64,000 bases of DNA, taken from positions 4,444,001 to 4,508,000 of the forward strand of contig NZ_CP049989.1 in assembly GCF_011388215.1 (NCBI RefSeq). The letters are read 5' to 3'. Below the pieces are notes generated by a model that saw only the letters and a list, made by a program, of their open reading frames with translations, had not been told where the DNA came from and did not search any database. The DNA comes from Hydrogenophaga crocea (GTDB taxonomy: Bacteria > Pseudomonadota > Gammaproteobacteria > Burkholderiales > Burkholderiaceae_C). Position 1 is the stretch's first letter; each line of letters begins with the position of its first letter. Shown one piece after another: positions 37,567-47,729 of this stretch. The translations under genes and the position numbers were made by a program.

Positions 37567-37775
37567 TTCAAGCCAGGCTCGGTCTGGTAGACGTAGGGCT
37601 TCTGCGCCACGCGGGCCGCCTGGGCTTCGGCCGCGAATTCGCGGTCGATGGTCTTGTCCCACAGCAGGTTGCGGCCCTCGCGCTGGCGCTGTTCCAGGCC
37701 GGGCTTGCTGGCCTTGAGCTGGTCGATGAACTCGGTGGTCTCGGAGCGGTAGTCGGGGCGGCGGAAGAAGGACAT
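37563..37775 (-). CDS. DUF3460 family protein
   Basis: 70-residue small soluble protein ([20 protein letters not shown] start, [12 protein letters not shown] in the middle). It is recognised as DUF3460, which in Burkholderiales precedes scpA. Its function is unknown. Upstream on the minus strand, TAAAAT (37805-37810, read on the complement) is a possible -10 box 29 bases before the ATG. It is translationally coupled to scpA. Confidence 0.85.
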   Translation of the reverse strand: MSFFRRPDYRSETTEFIDQLKASKPGLEQRQREGRNLLWDKTIDREFAAEAQAARVAQKPYVYQTEPGLK

Positions 37776-37807
37776 GGCGGGGCGTCCGGAACAGGAAACC
37801 CGCGATT

Positions 37808-39478
37808 TTACCGGCCGTGCCCCGACCCCTCGGTGCCCTCGGCCAGCCGGGCCGCGAAGCCCGAGCGCTGGATCAGCGAGGCCGGTTGCGGCTGCAGACC
37901 CGTGAGCTCCAGCCGCCCGCCGCGCCGCCCCAGGGCCTTGCGCAACTGCTCGAGCGCGTCCAGGCCGGTGGTGTCGAGCGACACCAGCAACTGCGCGTCC
38001 AGCGTGAGGTGCAGCGGGCCCGGGCTGGCCTCGGCGGCCGCGATCAGCGGGTCGATGCGGGTGACGTTGCCGAAGAACAGCGATCCATACAGGCGCCAGG
38101 TCTGGCGCCCCTCGGCGCTCACCACGGGCTCCACCCGGAACAGCGCCTGCTGGCGCCGCACGAACAGCACCACGGCCAGCACCAGACCCAGCTCCACGGC
38201 CACCGTGAGGTCGAACACAATGGTGACGGCGAAGGTGCTCAGCAGCATGAGCCGGTAGTGGTTGCTGAAGTGCCGCAGCCGCGCGAACTCGCGCCATTCG
38301 CCCATGTTCCAGGCCACGAACAGCAGCACGCCCGCGAGCACCGCGAGCGGGATGTGGAAGGCCAGCGGCGCGGCCACCAGCACCACCAGCGCCAGCGTGG
38401 CCGAGTGCACCATGCCCGCCACCGGCGAGCCTGCGCCGGCGCGGATGTTGGTGACGGTGCGCGCGATGGTGCCCGTGACCGGCATGCCGCCGAAGAAGGG
38501 CACCACGAGGTTGGCCACGCCCTGGGCCATGAGCTCCTGGTTCGGGTCGTGCTTGGGCGTGGTGCTGAGCTGGTCGGCCACGCGCGCGCACAACAGCGAC
38601 TCCACCGCGCCGAGCAGCGCGATGGTGAGCGTGGGCGTGACCAGCAGTCGCACGGTTTCCCACGAAAAATCGGGCAAGGCGAACGCGGGCAGGCCCTGGG
38701 GAATACCGCCGAAGCGCGTGCCGATGGTCTCCACCGGCAGCTCCAGCGCCCAGGCCAGCAGCGACAGCGTCACCAGCGCCACCACCGGGCCCGGAATGCG
38801 CGAGGTCGCGCGCAGCGCACCGGGCACGTCGAGCCGCTCGATGCGGCGGCGAAAGCGCGAGTCCATGGCCCACAGGCGCGGCCACAGCACCAGGCCCAGC
38901 ACGCACAGCGTGCCCAGCGCGAGCGCCCAGGGGTTGATGCCGCCGGCGTGCGTGGCCAGCACGCGCATCTGCCCGAAAAAGCTCGCGGGCATCTTGTCGA
39001 CCTGCAGGCCCAGCAGGTCGCGCAGCTGCGAGAACGCGATCAGCACCGCGATGCCGTTGGTGAAGCCGATCACCACGCTCACGGGCACGTAGCGCACCAG
39101 CGCGCCCAGGCGGAACAGGCCGAGCAGGAACAGCAACACGCCCGCGCTCGCGGTGGCGATCAGCAGGTTGGCCACGCCGTAGCGCTCGACGATGCCGTAG
39201 ACGATGACGATGAACGCGCCCGCGGGCCCGGCGATCTGCACCGACGTGCCGCCGAGCATGGCCACCAGCAGGCCGCCGATGATGGCCGTCCACAGCCCGG
39301 CCTGGGGCGGCAGGCCGCTCGCGATGGCGAAGGCCATGGCCAGCGGCAGCGCCACGATGCCCACCGTGACCCCGGCGCCCAGGTCGCGGCCGAAGCGCGC
39401 CCTGTCGTAGCCGCGCAGCACGGCGAGCAGGCGCGGGCGGAACGGGGCGAGCGGTGGCAGGCCGGTCATGCCCCGCAT
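37808..39478 (-). CDS. SulP family anion transporter with STAS domain
   Basis: 556 residues: ~12 membrane helices followed by a cytoplasmic STAS domain (about residues 445-545, with LDTTGLDALEQL). SulP signatures include SGLPPQAGLWTAIIGG, GTSVQIAGPAGAF, and PFFGGMPVTGTIARTVTN. The family moves sulfate, bicarbonate or dicarboxylates; the ion is not predictable here. The start could also be the second Met, 9 bases downstream. It ends 32 bases before DUF3460 and is divergent from the BamE-like gene. Confidence 0.92.
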   Translation of the reverse strand: MRGMTGLPPLAPFRPRLLAVLRGYDRARFGRDLGAGVTVGIVALPLAMAFAIASGLPPQAGLWTAIIGGLLVAMLGGTSVQIAGPAGAFIVIVYGIVERYGVANLLIATASAGVLLFLLGLFRLGALVRYVPVSVVIGFTNGIAVLIAFSQLRDLLGLQVDKMPASFFGQMRVLATHAGGINPWALALGTLCVLGLVLWPRLWAMDSRFRRRIERLDVPGALRATSRIPGPVVALVTLSLLAWALELPVETIGTRFGGIPQGLPAFALPDFSWETVRLLVTPTLTIALLGAVESLLCARVADQLSTTPKHDPNQELMAQGVANLVVPFFGGMPVTGTIARTVTNIRAGAGSPVAGMVHSATLALVVLVAAPLAFHIPLAVLAGVLLFVAWNMGEWREFARLRHFSNHYRLMLLSTFAVTIVFDLTVAVELGLVLAVVLFVRRQQALFRVEPVVSAEGRQTWRLYGSLFFGNVTRIDPLIAAAEASPGPLHLTLDAQLLVSLDTTGLDALEQLRKALGRRGGRLELTGLQPQPASLIQRSGFAARLAEGTEGSGHGR

Positions 39479-39546
39479 GTTACCGATGGCAACGCGCAGC
39501 CCCGGTTGCCGGCCTACACTGGCCGCCCGAGACCATTGGAGACCGC

Positions 39547-40071
39547 ATGAGCCGAGCCGACACGCGCAGCGCCTGGTGGCGCCTGGGCCGTTTGATCACC
39601 GCCACCCTGGCCGCGGTGGGTCTCGTGGGCGCCTGCGACCTGCAGAACATCGCCGAGCTCGAACCCGGCGTGTCCACCGAGGCCGACGTGCGCGAGAAAT
39701 TCGGCCAGCCCGAAGCGGTGTGGGACGGCGCCGATGGCGCGCAGGTCTACGAGTACAACCGCCAGCCCGAGGGCGTGGTGAACTACATGATCACCATCGG
39801 CGCCGACGGCGTGCTGGTGAAGGTGGCGCAGGTGCTCAATGAAGAAACCTTCGCCCAGGTGCAACCGGGCATGGCCATGGAGCAGGTGCGCCGCCTGCTG
39901 GGCAAGCCGCGAAAGGTGCAGACCTACGCCCTGAGCGGCGAGACACACCAGGACTGGCGCTTCCAGCCCAAGGGCGGCACCGAGCCCATGCTCTTCAGCG
40001 TGGCCTTCAACCGCGACCTGCGGGTGATCAAGACCGGGACCATGCCCGACCCGGATCTGCAGAAGCGCTGA
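39547..40071 (+). CDS. BamE/SmpA-OmlA-like outer-membrane lipoprotein
   Basis: 174 residues with a lipoprotein signal (LVGAC, cysteine near residue 28). Two repeats of the SmpA/OmlA type follow: ELEPGVSTEADVREKFGQPE and VQPGMAMEQVRRLLGKPRK, each with the G-x2-x-x-V-x2-x-x-G-x-P pattern. The family includes BamE of the beta-barrel assembly machine. The true bamE is usually near fur and omlA, so this is a paralogue. Its stop codon abuts that of metG inside a 14-bp palindrome. Confidence 0.8.
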   Translation: MSRADTRSAWWRLGRLITATLAAVGLVGACDLQNIAELEPGVSTEADVREKFGQPEAVWDGADGAQVYEYNRQPEGVVNYMITIGADGVLVKVAQVLNEETFAQVQPGMAMEQVRRLLGKPRKVQTYALSGETHQDWRFQPKGGTEPMLFSVAFNRDLRVIKTGTMPDPDLQKR

Positions 40072-42126
40072 TCAGCGCACCCGCATGCCCGGCTGCGCGC
40101 CCGGGCCGGGCTCGAGCACGTAGATGCCGGGCGCGGCTTTTTCGTCGGCGTGGCTCGCGGCCAGCACCATGCCTTCGCTCACGCCGAACTTCATCTTGCG
40201 CGGCGCCAGGTTGGCCACCAGCACGGTGAGCTTGCCCTTGAGCTGCTCGGGCTGGTAGGCGCTGGCGATGCCGCTGAAGACGTTGCGGGTCTTGCCCTCG
40301 CCCACGTCGAGCGTGAGGCGCAGCAGCTTGGTCGAACCTTCCACGCGCTCGCACTCGACGATCTGCGCGATGCGCAGGTCGATCTTGGCGAAGTCGTCGA
40401 TGGTGATGGTGTCGGCGATCGGCTCGCCACCGGGCACGGGCGCGGCCTCCACGGGCGCGGGCGGCGGCTCGAACAGGGCGTCGAGCTGCTTCACGTCCAC
40501 GCGCTGCATCAGGTGCTGGTAGGGCTGGATGGCGTGGCCCGCGCCGAGCAGGCGGGCGGCGTCGGCCCACTGCATGGGCGCCACCTGCAGGAAAGCCTCG
40601 ACCTGCGCGGCCAGGGCGGGCAGCACCGGCTTGAGGTAGAGCGTGAGCAGGCGGAAGGCCTCGATGCAGGTGCTGCACACGTCGTGCAGCCGCGCGTCCT
40701 GGCCCTCCTGCTTGGCGAGCTCCCAGGGCTTGTTCTGGTCGACGTAGGCGTTGACCTGATCGGCCAGCGCCATGACCTCGCGCAGCGCCTTGCCGTACTC
40801 GCGCGTGTCGAACAGCGTGGCCACGGCCTCGGCGCGCGCCTGCAGCGCTTGCAGCAGCGCGGCACCGTCGGCCGAGGCCGCGCCGAGCCGGCCCTCGAAG
40901 CGCTTGGCGATGAAGCCCGCCGCGCGGCTCGCGATGTTGATGAACTTGCCGATCAGGTCGCTGTTGACGCGCAGCAGGAAATCTTCGCGGTTGAAGTCGA
41001 TGTCTTCGTTGCGCGCGCTGAGCTTGGCAGCCAGGTAGTAGCGCAGCCACTCGGGGTTCATGCCGAGCTGCAGGTACTTGAGCGGGTCGAGCCCGGTGCC
41101 ACGGCTCTTGCTCATCTTCTCGCCGTTGTTCACGGTGAGGAAGCCGTGCACGAACACCGCGTTGGGCGTCTTGCGGCCGCTGAAGTGCAGCATGGCCGGC
41201 CAGAACAGCGTGTGGAAGGTGATGATGTCCTTGCCGATGAAGTGGAACTGCTCGGTCGCCGGGTCGGCCATGAAGGCGGCGTAGTCCATGCCCTGCTTGC
41301 CCAGCCAGTTCTTGAGCGAGGCCAGGTAGCCCACGGGCGCATCGAGCCAGACGTAGAAGTACTTGCCCGGCGCGTCGGGGATTTCAATGCCGAAATAGGG
41401 CGCGTCGCGCGAAATGTCCCAGTCGCCGAGCTTGGTCTGGCCGTTCTCGTCGGGCGCGATCCACTCGCTGATTTTGTTGAGCACTTCGGGCTGCACCGCG
41501 CCGCTCGTGGTCCACTGCTTGAGGAAGGCCAGGCAGCGCGGGTCGGAGAGCTTGAAGAAGAAATGCTCGGAGTGCTTGAGCACCGGCTTGGCGCCCGAGA
41601 GCGCCGAGTAGGGGTTGATCAGGTCGGTCGGGCTGTAGACCTTGCCGCAGACCTCGCAGTTGTCGCCGTACTGGTCTTTGGCGTGGCAGTTGGGGCACTC
41701 GCCCTTGATGAAGCGGTCGGGCAGGAACATGTTCTTCTCGGGGTCGAAGAACTGTTCGATGGTGCGCGTCTCGATCAGGCCGGCGGCTTTCAGGTCTTTG
41801 TAGATCTGCTGCGCGAGCTCGTGGTTCTCGGGCGCGTCGGTGCTGTGCCAGTTGTCGAAGCCGATGTGAAAGCCGTCGAGGTAGGGCTTGCGGCCCGCGG
41901 CGATGTCGGCCACGAACTGCTGCGGCGTCTTGCCCGCCTTGTCGGCCGCGATCATGATCGGCGCGCCGTGCGCGTCGTCGGCGCAGACGAAATGCACCTG
42001 GTGGCCCTGCATGCGCTGGAACCGCACCCAGATGTCGGCCTGGATGTATTCCATGATGTGGCCGATGTGGAAGTGGCCGTTGGCGTAGGGCAGGGCGGTG
42101 GTGACGAACAGGCGGCGCGGGCTCAT
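40072..42126 (-). CDS. metG: Methionyl-tRNA synthetase
   Basis: 684 residues. Class I enzyme charging initiator and elongator tRNA-Met. The HIGH motif appears as ANGHFHIGH near residue 14, the zinc knuckle as CPNC/CEVC, and KMSKS at residues 337-341. The C-terminal ~110 residues are the EMAP/Trbp111-like dimerisation and tRNA-binding domain ([18 protein letters not shown]). The ATG at 42126 is preceded on the minus strand by a TAAAAT box (42155-42160), 28 bases upstream. It is divergent from apbC, a common pairing in betaproteobacteria. Confidence 0.97.
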   Translation of the reverse strand: MSPRRLFVTTALPYANGHFHIGHIMEYIQADIWVRFQRMQGHQVHFVCADDAHGAPIMIAADKAGKTPQQFVADIAAGRKPYLDGFHIGFDNWHSTDAPENHELAQQIYKDLKAAGLIETRTIEQFFDPEKNMFLPDRFIKGECPNCHAKDQYGDNCEVCGKVYSPTDLINPYSALSGAKPVLKHSEHFFFKLSDPRCLAFLKQWTTSGAVQPEVLNKISEWIAPDENGQTKLGDWDISRDAPYFGIEIPDAPGKYFYVWLDAPVGYLASLKNWLGKQGMDYAAFMADPATEQFHFIGKDIITFHTLFWPAMLHFSGRKTPNAVFVHGFLTVNNGEKMSKSRGTGLDPLKYLQLGMNPEWLRYYLAAKLSARNEDIDFNREDFLLRVNSDLIGKFINIASRAAGFIAKRFEGRLGAASADGAALLQALQARAEAVATLFDTREYGKALREVMALADQVNAYVDQNKPWELAKQEGQDARLHDVCSTCIEAFRLLTLYLKPVLPALAAQVEAFLQVAPMQWADAARLLGAGHAIQPYQHLMQRVDVKQLDALFEPPPAPVEAAPVPGGEPIADTITIDDFAKIDLRIAQIVECERVEGSTKLLRLTLDVGEGKTRNVFSGIASAYQPEQLKGKLTVLVANLAPRKMKFGVSEGMVLAASHADEKAAPGIYVLEPGPGAQPGMRVR

Positions 42127-42304
42127 GGCGGGGCTTTCTTCAGGGGAACCGGCGATTTTAGGTGGGCCGATGACCGCACGCCGCTTGTGTGAATCCCGCC
42201 CCCCGCCCCCGGACGGTAGACTCTGCGCCGCCGCAGAGCACCGCCCCGCCACCGCACCCCGGCCCGGCGCAGACAACCCCACTTTCCCCTGGAGCCATTT
42301 CCCC

Positions 42305-43396
42305 ATGTCCGTCGACCAACAAGCCCTGCTGCAAGCCTTGCAGGCCGTGCAGGACCCGAACACCGGGCGCGACTTCGTGACCACCAAGGCGCTCAAGAAC
42401 CTGCAGGTCAACGACGGTGACGTGGCCTTCGACGTCGAGCTGGGCTATCCCGCCAAGAGCCAGATGCCCGCGCTGCGCAAGGCCCTGATCGCGGCCGCGC
42501 GCGGTGTGCCCGGCGTCGAGAACGTCTCGGTCAACCTGAGCACCAAGGTCATCGCGCACGCGGTGCAGCGCGGCGTGCAGCTCATGCCCAACGTCAAGAA
42601 CATCATCGCCGTGGCCTCGGGCAAAGGCGGTGTGGGCAAGAGCACCACCGCGGTCAACCTCGCGCTGGCGCTGGCCGCCGAAGGCGCGCGCGTGGGCGTG
42701 CTCGACGCCGACATCTACGGCCCGAGCCAGCCCATGATGCTGGGCATCGAAGGCCGCCCCGAGAGCGCCGACGGCCAGACCATGGAGCCGCTCGAGAACT
42801 ACGGCATCCAGTGCATCTCGATCGGCTTCCTGATCGACCGCGACGAGGCCATGATCTGGCGCGGGCCCATGGCCACGCAGGCGCTCGAGCAGCTGCTGCG
42901 CCAGACCAACTGGAAAGAGCTCGACTACCTGATCGTCGACATGCCGCCGGGCACCGGCGACATCCAGCTCACGCTGTCGCAGCGCGTGCCGCTCACGGGC
43001 GCGGTGATCGTGACCACGCCGCAGGACATCGCGCTGCTCGACGCCCGCAAGGGCATCAAGATGTTCGAGAAGGTGGGCGTGCCCATCCTGGGCATCGTCG
43101 AGAACATGGCCGTGCACGTGTGCGAGAAGTGCGGCCACGTCGAGCACATCTTCGGCGCCGACGGCGGCAAGAACATGGCGGCCGAGTACGGCATGGACTA
43201 CCTCGGCGCGCTGCCGCTCAACATGAGCATCCGCGTGCAGGCCGACAGCGGCATGCCCACCGTGGTGGCCGACCCCGACGGCGAGATCGCCGGCCTCTAC
43301 AAGGGCGTGGCGCGCCAGGTGGCCATCAAGATCGCGGCCAAGGCCAAGGACTTCTCGTCGAAGTTCCCGAGCATCAAGATCTCCAAGGACACCTGA
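42305..43396 (+). CDS. apbC: Iron-sulfur cluster carrier protein Mrp/ApbC
   Basis: 363 residues. P-loop ATPase that carries [4Fe-4S] clusters to target enzymes. An N-terminal MIP18-like (DUF59) domain of ~95 residues precedes the Walker A GKGGVGKS at residues 106-113 (deviant lysine first). The cluster-binding CEKC is at Cys273/Cys276. The target is unknown, but the window encodes many Fe-S proteins. The 132 bases downstream hold no gene; two G/C-rich palindromes there are too short for a firm terminator call. Confidence 0.95.
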   Translation: MSVDQQALLQALQAVQDPNTGRDFVTTKALKNLQVNDGDVAFDVELGYPAKSQMPALRKALIAAARGVPGVENVSVNLSTKVIAHAVQRGVQLMPNVKNIIAVASGKGGVGKSTTAVNLALALAAEGARVGVLDADIYGPSQPMMLGIEGRPESADGQTMEPLENYGIQCISIGFLIDRDEAMIWRGPMATQALEQLLRQTNWKELDYLIVDMPPGTGDIQLTLSQRVPLTGAVIVTTPQDIALLDARKGIKMFEKVGVPILGIVENMAVHVCEKCGHVEHIFGADGGKNMAAEYGMDYLGALPLNMSIRVQADSGMPTVVADPDGEIAGLYKGVARQVAIKIAAKAKDFSSKFPSIKISKDT

Positions 43397-43528
43397 GTCC
43401 GCGAAGGCCAACCCCGGGCCCGTCGGGCTCGGTGTTTCCACGGGGGTGCGAATACCTCCCGGGGGGTATGGAAGGCGCGGGGGGGACTGCGGTGTCATCG
43501 GGGCTTCCGACGCAGCAGGAGGCCCACC

Positions 43529-44383
43529 GTGAAGCACACGCCCCCCCACCAGATCCAGCGCATGAACCGCACCCAGCTCGGCACCGCCCTGCGCTGGGCC
43601 GAAGAAGAGGGCTGGAATCCCGGCCGCCACGACGGCGACATCTTCCACCCCATCGACGTGCGCGGCCATTTCATGGCCAGCCTCGACGGCCAGCCCGCGG
43701 CCACCATCAGCGGCCTGCGCTACGGCACCAGCTACGGTTTCGTGGGCCTGTACATCGTGCGGCCCGACCTGCGCGGCCGGGGGTTGGGCATGGCGGTCTG
43801 GAAGGCCGCACTCGAGCACCTGCGCGGCTGCATCGTGGGGCTCGACGGCGTGGTCGAGCAGCAGCACAACTACCGCCGCAGCGGCTTCGACCTGGCCTGG
43901 CACAACCGGCGCTACCAGGCCGTGGGCCGCAGCCCGCAGCCGCGCGACCCGCGCATCGTCAAGCTCACGGCGATCCCGTTCGAGGCGCTGGCCGTGTACG
44001 ACCGCGCTTTCCACCCCGAACCGCGCCCGGTCTTCCTGCAGGCCTGGATCCAGCAGCGCTACGGCATGGCGCTGGGCTGGTGGCAGGACGGGCGGCTCAA
44101 GGGCTATGGCGTTGTGCGTGCCTGCGCCAATGGCCACAAGATCGGCCCGCTGTGCGCCGACACGCCCGCCATCGCCGAGGCCCTGCTCGATGCGCTGCTG
44201 GGCTGCGTGGTGCTGCGCGAGCCGGTCTACCTCGACATCCCCGAACCCAACCGCGAAGCGATCTCGCTGGCCGAGCGGCAGGGCATGGTGGCGGGCTTTC
44301 CCACCGCGCGCATGTACCGCGGGCCGGCGCCGCGCATCGACCTGCCGCGCCAGTACGCGCTCACCGCGCTGGAGATCGGCTGA
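43529..44383 (+). CDS. GNAT family N-acetyltransferase with C-terminal second domain
   Basis: 284 residues from a GTG start preceded by a good caggagg Shine-Dalgarno. Residues ~1-130 are the GNAT fold, with the acetyl-CoA loop RPDLRGRGLGMAVW. Residues ~140-284 form a second domain with LGWWQDGRLKGYGVVRAC and ending AERQGMVAGFPTARMYRGPAP, as in two-domain GNAT proteins of the YitI/PA4866-like type. The substrate is unknown. It sits alone between apbC and the box cluster, convergent with bclA. Confidence 0.85.
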   Translation: MKHTPPHQIQRMNRTQLGTALRWAEEEGWNPGRHDGDIFHPIDVRGHFMASLDGQPAATISGLRYGTSYGFVGLYIVRPDLRGRGLGMAVWKAALEHLRGCIVGLDGVVEQQHNYRRSGFDLAWHNRRYQAVGRSPQPRDPRIVKLTAIPFEALAVYDRAFHPEPRPVFLQAWIQQRYGMALGWWQDGRLKGYGVVRACANGHKIGPLCADTPAIAEALLDALLGCVVLREPVYLDIPEPNREAISLAERQGMVAGFPTARMYRGPAPRIDLPRQYALTALEIG

Positions 44384-44389
44384 GCGCGT

Positions 44390-45967
44390 TCAGCCCGCCG
44401 CCTTCTCGCGCTCGCGCAGCCGGAAGCGCTGGATCTTGCCGGTGGCGGTCTTGGGCAGTTCGTCGAGGAACTCGATGAAGCGCGGGTACTTGTAGGGCGC
44501 CAGGCGCTCCTTCACGAAGGCCTGCAGATCGGCGGAGCTGGCCTGCTGGCCCGGCTTGAGCACCACATAGGCCTTGGTCTTGGTCAGGCCGTCGCTGTCT
44601 TCCTTGCCGATCACCGCGGCCTCGAGCACCGCGGGGTGCTGCACCAGCGTGGCTTCCACCTCGAAGGGGCTCACGTAGATGCCGCTGACCTTGAGCATGT
44701 CGTCGTTGCGGCCCGCGTAGGTGTAGGTGCCATCGGCGTTGCGCAGGTACTTGTCGCCGCTCTTGGTCCAGCCGCCCTGGAAGGTGTCGCGGCTCTTGCT
44801 GCGGTTGTTCCAGTACATGAGCGCGGCGCTCGGGCCCTGGATGTAGAGGTCGCCGATCTCCGACGAGCCGTCGGGGTTCGTGGCCACGGGCTGGCCGTCT
44901 TCGCCGCGCAGCTCCACCGCATAGCCCGGCACCGGAAAGCCCGTGGTGCCGTAGCGCACCTGGCCGGGCACGTTGGACAGGAAGATGTGCAGCATCTCGG
45001 TGGAGCCGATGCCGTCGATGATCTCGACGCCGAAATGGCGCGTCCAGCGCTCGCCGATGTCCTGCGGCAGGGCCTCGCCGGCCGAGGAGCACAGGCGCAG
45101 CGCCACCGCGCTTTTCGCGGGCAGGTCGGGGCTGGCGAGCATGCCGCCGTAACCCGTGGGCGCGCCGCAGAACACGGTGGGCTGGTGCTGCGTCATGCGA
45201 TGGAAGCAGGCCTGCGGCGTGGGCCGCTCGGCCATCAGCACCACGCTCGCGCCCACGCTGAGCGGAAAGCTCAGCGCATTGCCCAGGCCATAGGCGAAGA
45301 ACAGTTTGGCGGCCGAGAACACCGTGTCGCTCTCGCGCAGCTGCAGCACGCCGCGGCCATAGAGCTCGGCGGTCCAGTAGAGGTTGGCCTGGCTGTGCAC
45401 CGTGCCCTTGGGCGCGCCGGTGGAGCCGCTCGAGTAGAGCCAGAACGCGGGCTCGTCGGCGTGCGTGTCGGCGGGGGCCGCGGGTTGCGCGGCTTTCACG
45501 AGCGCGTCGAAGGCGCGTGCGCCGGCGGGCAGGGCGCTGCCGCGCGAGACGATCAGGTGCTGCACCTCATGGCCGCCCTGGGCCATGGCCTCTTGCAGCG
45601 TGGGCAGCAGCGCGCCCGAGACGATGGCCGCTTGCGCGCGGCTGTCGCCGAGCATGTAGGCGATGTCCTTGGCCGGCAGCAGGGTGTTGATGGCCACGGG
45701 CACCACACCCGCGTGCAGCGCGCCCAGGAAGGCCACCACCCAATCGCTGCTGTCGTGCGCGAGCAGCAGCACGCGTTCCTCGCGCCGCAGGCCGAGCTGG
45801 CGCAGCGCCGCGCCGAAGCGGGCCACGGCGTCGGCGAGTTCGCCGTAGCTCAGGCGGCCCTGGTCGTCGATGAGCGCGGTCTTGGCCGCGCGGGCTGCAT
45901 TGCGCTCGATCAGGTGGCGGGCGAAGTTGAAGCGCGCCGGCGGCGCGGCCACGGTGGGGGCGGTCAT
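44390..45967 (-). CDS. bclA: Benzoate-CoA ligase
   Basis: 525 residues. ANL-superfamily enzyme that makes benzoyl-CoA from benzoate, ATP and CoA, the entry step of the box pathway. Motifs: YSSGSTGAPKGTVHSQ (P-loop), AAKLFFAYGLGNAL (characteristic of benzoate-CoA ligases), DGIGSTEMLHIF, YAGRNDDMLKVSGIYVSP and the C-terminal catalytic Lys in PKTATGKIQR. The ATG at 45967 has a strong gaggag Shine-Dalgarno. It lies 40 bases downstream of boxD in the same direction, and together they are divergent from boxR-boxCBA. The substrate is assigned mainly by context and the LFFAYGLGN motif. Confidence 0.92.
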   Translation of the reverse strand: MTAPTVAAPPARFNFARHLIERNAARAAKTALIDDQGRLSYGELADAVARFGAALRQLGLRREERVLLLAHDSSDWVVAFLGALHAGVVPVAINTLLPAKDIAYMLGDSRAQAAIVSGALLPTLQEAMAQGGHEVQHLIVSRGSALPAGARAFDALVKAAQPAAPADTHADEPAFWLYSSGSTGAPKGTVHSQANLYWTAELYGRGVLQLRESDTVFSAAKLFFAYGLGNALSFPLSVGASVVLMAERPTPQACFHRMTQHQPTVFCGAPTGYGGMLASPDLPAKSAVALRLCSSAGEALPQDIGERWTRHFGVEIIDGIGSTEMLHIFLSNVPGQVRYGTTGFPVPGYAVELRGEDGQPVATNPDGSSEIGDLYIQGPSAALMYWNNRSKSRDTFQGGWTKSGDKYLRNADGTYTYAGRNDDMLKVSGIYVSPFEVEATLVQHPAVLEAAVIGKEDSDGLTKTKAYVVLKPGQQASSADLQAFVKERLAPYKYPRFIEFLDELPKTATGKIQRFRLREREKAAG

Positions 45968-46007
45968 GGCTTGTCTCCTCGGGTCTTGTGGGTGTGCGGG
46001 CGCGGGC

Positions 46008-47585
46008 TCAGAAGGCCAGCGGCGTGGCGCTGGCGGCGAGCGCGTCGAGCGCACCGGTGTGCGCCTGCACCGCGCTGCGGCGGTGGTAGAAGCCGAGCGC
46101 GCGCAGGCCGCCCAGCTCTTCGCCGCCGCCCGCGCGGCCCGGGCCGCCGTGCAGCGAGTGCGGCATCACGTTGCCATGGCCGGTCTGCGACTGCGCGACC
46201 TCCGGCGAGATCGCGTGCACGCGGCCGTGGCTGTCGGCGAGCTCGAGCGCGGCGCGCGCAGTGAAAGCCGGGTCGGCGCTGTAGACCGAAGCCACGAGCG
46301 AGCCCTGGCCACGGCGGATCAGCCCGTAGGCCTGGGTCTCGCTGTCGTAGGGCATCAGGGTGGCCACGGGGCCGAACACCTCCACATCGTGCAGCACGCG
46401 CGCGGCCACCGGGTCGCTGGTGCCCAGCAGCACGGGTTGGGCGCAGGCGGCCACGGCGGGGTCGGCGTCAACCAGGGCCTGGCTGCGGCCGTCGTACAGC
46501 GCCTGGGCTTCGGTGAGCAATTGCGCCAGGCCTTCGCGCACGCTGTCGAACTGCGCGCGGCTCACCAGCGCGCCCATGCGCACGGCTTCGTTGCGCGGGT
46601 TGCCCACGGTGGTCTTGGCGAGCTTGGCACCGATCGCGTCGGCGGCGGCTTGGTACAGCGCGCGCGGCACGAAGGCGCGGCGGATCGCGGTGCACTTCTG
46701 CCCGCTCTTGACCGTCATCTCGCGCGCGACCTCGTTGACGAACAGCTTGAAGGCTTCGCTGTCGGCGGTGGCCGCGGGGTCGAGCAGGGCGCTGTTGAGG
46801 CTGTCGGCCTCGATGTTCACGCGCACCGAGCGCTTGGCCACGGCGTCGTGGCCGCGGATCAGCGCGGCGGTGTCGGCCGAACCGGTGAAGGACAGCACGT
46901 CGAAGGGTTCGAGCGCGTCGAGCAGGCCGTGCGACGAGCCGCAGATCACCGACAGCGCGCCCGCGGGCAGCACACCGGCCTCGACCACGTCCTGCACCAT
47001 GCGCTGCGTGAGCCAGGCCGTGGGCGTGCCGGGCTTGACCACCACGGGCACGCCCGACAGCAGCGCGGGCGCGGCTTTTTCCCACAGGCCCCAGCTCGGG
47101 AAGTTGAAGGCGTTGATGAACAGCGCCAGACCGCGCGTGGGGGTGAGGATGTGCTGGGCCTGGAAGCCTTCGTCCTTGCCCAGGCGGATGCGGCCGCCGT
47201 CGAGCAGGGCGCGCGCATCGCCCAGTTTCTCGCCCCACTTGGCGTACTGGCCGAGCGTGAAGATGCCGCCGTCGATGTCGACCGCGGAGTCGCGCGTGAC
47301 CGTGCCCGAGTTGGCGGTGGCGATCGCGTAGTAGTCGTCGCGTTTGGCCTGCAGCACCTGCACCACAGCGGCCAGCAGGCCGGCGCGTTCGCGGTAGCTC
47401 AGGGCGCGCAGCGCGGCCCCGCCCTGTTCGCGCGCGAAGCGGAAGGCGCTCGCCACGTCCAGGCCGTCGCGGCTCACGCGCACGAGTTCGGTGCCGAGCA
47501 CCGGGTCGAACAGGGGCGTGCCCGCGCCTTGGCCCGATTGGGCTTGACCGGCGACGATGTTGGGCAGGAGGGGGGTCTGGCTCAT
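46008..47585 (-). CDS. boxD: 3,4-dehydroadipyl-CoA semialdehyde dehydrogenase
   Basis: 525-residue aldehyde dehydrogenase that oxidises the semialdehyde released by BoxC. Visible are FNAFNFPSWG, KPGTPTAWLT, NIEADSLN with the catalytic Glu, and the nucleophile Cys298 in KSGQKCTAIRR. The PaaZ-like C-terminal pattern SQTGHGNVMP..LHGGPGRAGGG supports a CoA-aldehyde substrate. The start at 47585 faces boxR across a 144-base region with BoxR-type operator sites. Naming varies between strains (boxD, boxZ, aldH). Confidence 0.9.
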   Translation of the reverse strand: MSQTPLLPNIVAGQAQSGQGAGTPLFDPVLGTELVRVSRDGLDVASAFRFAREQGGAALRALSYRERAGLLAAVVQVLQAKRDDYYAIATANSGTVTRDSAVDIDGGIFTLGQYAKWGEKLGDARALLDGGRIRLGKDEGFQAQHILTPTRGLALFINAFNFPSWGLWEKAAPALLSGVPVVVKPGTPTAWLTQRMVQDVVEAGVLPAGALSVICGSSHGLLDALEPFDVLSFTGSADTAALIRGHDAVAKRSVRVNIEADSLNSALLDPAATADSEAFKLFVNEVAREMTVKSGQKCTAIRRAFVPRALYQAAADAIGAKLAKTTVGNPRNEAVRMGALVSRAQFDSVREGLAQLLTEAQALYDGRSQALVDADPAVAACAQPVLLGTSDPVAARVLHDVEVFGPVATLMPYDSETQAYGLIRRGQGSLVASVYSADPAFTARAALELADSHGRVHAISPEVAQSQTGHGNVMPHSLHGGPGRAGGGEELGGLRALGFYHRRSAVQAHTGALDALAASATPLAF

Positions 47586-47633
47586 GGCGGGGCTGAAATC
47601 CGGGCTGGTGTTGGGGCCGTTGAAGCGATAAAG

Positions 47634-47673
47634 TGCACTATCTTGCGTGCTCGCGAACCTGCATTAAAGTGCA
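47634..47673. promoter_or_regulatory. Putative BoxR operator sites in boxD-boxR intergenic region
   Basis: A perfect TGCA-N6-TGCA lies at 47660-47673 (spacer ttaaag). A near-copy TGCA-N6-TGCG lies at 47634-47647. The same perfect pattern with an almost identical spacer is found before boxC. From memory, BoxR and BzdR operators are built from TGCA repeats with 6-base spacing. The sites lie 57-96 bases before the boxR ATG and 49-88 bases before boxD, placed to repress both. Confidence 0.72.
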
Positions 47674-47729
47674 TGTTCTGCCATTTGGCAAGCCCGGACA
47701 TCCCCGAGTCCCTTACACCGCCTCCCCCC

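Noticed and set aside
40150..42192. 680-codon plus-strand open frame
   Set aside because: Antisense to metG, which has complete class I synthetase motifs.
43397..43528. Terminator after apbC
   Set aside because: Several G/C palindromes but stems of about 5 bp, small loops and no T-run.
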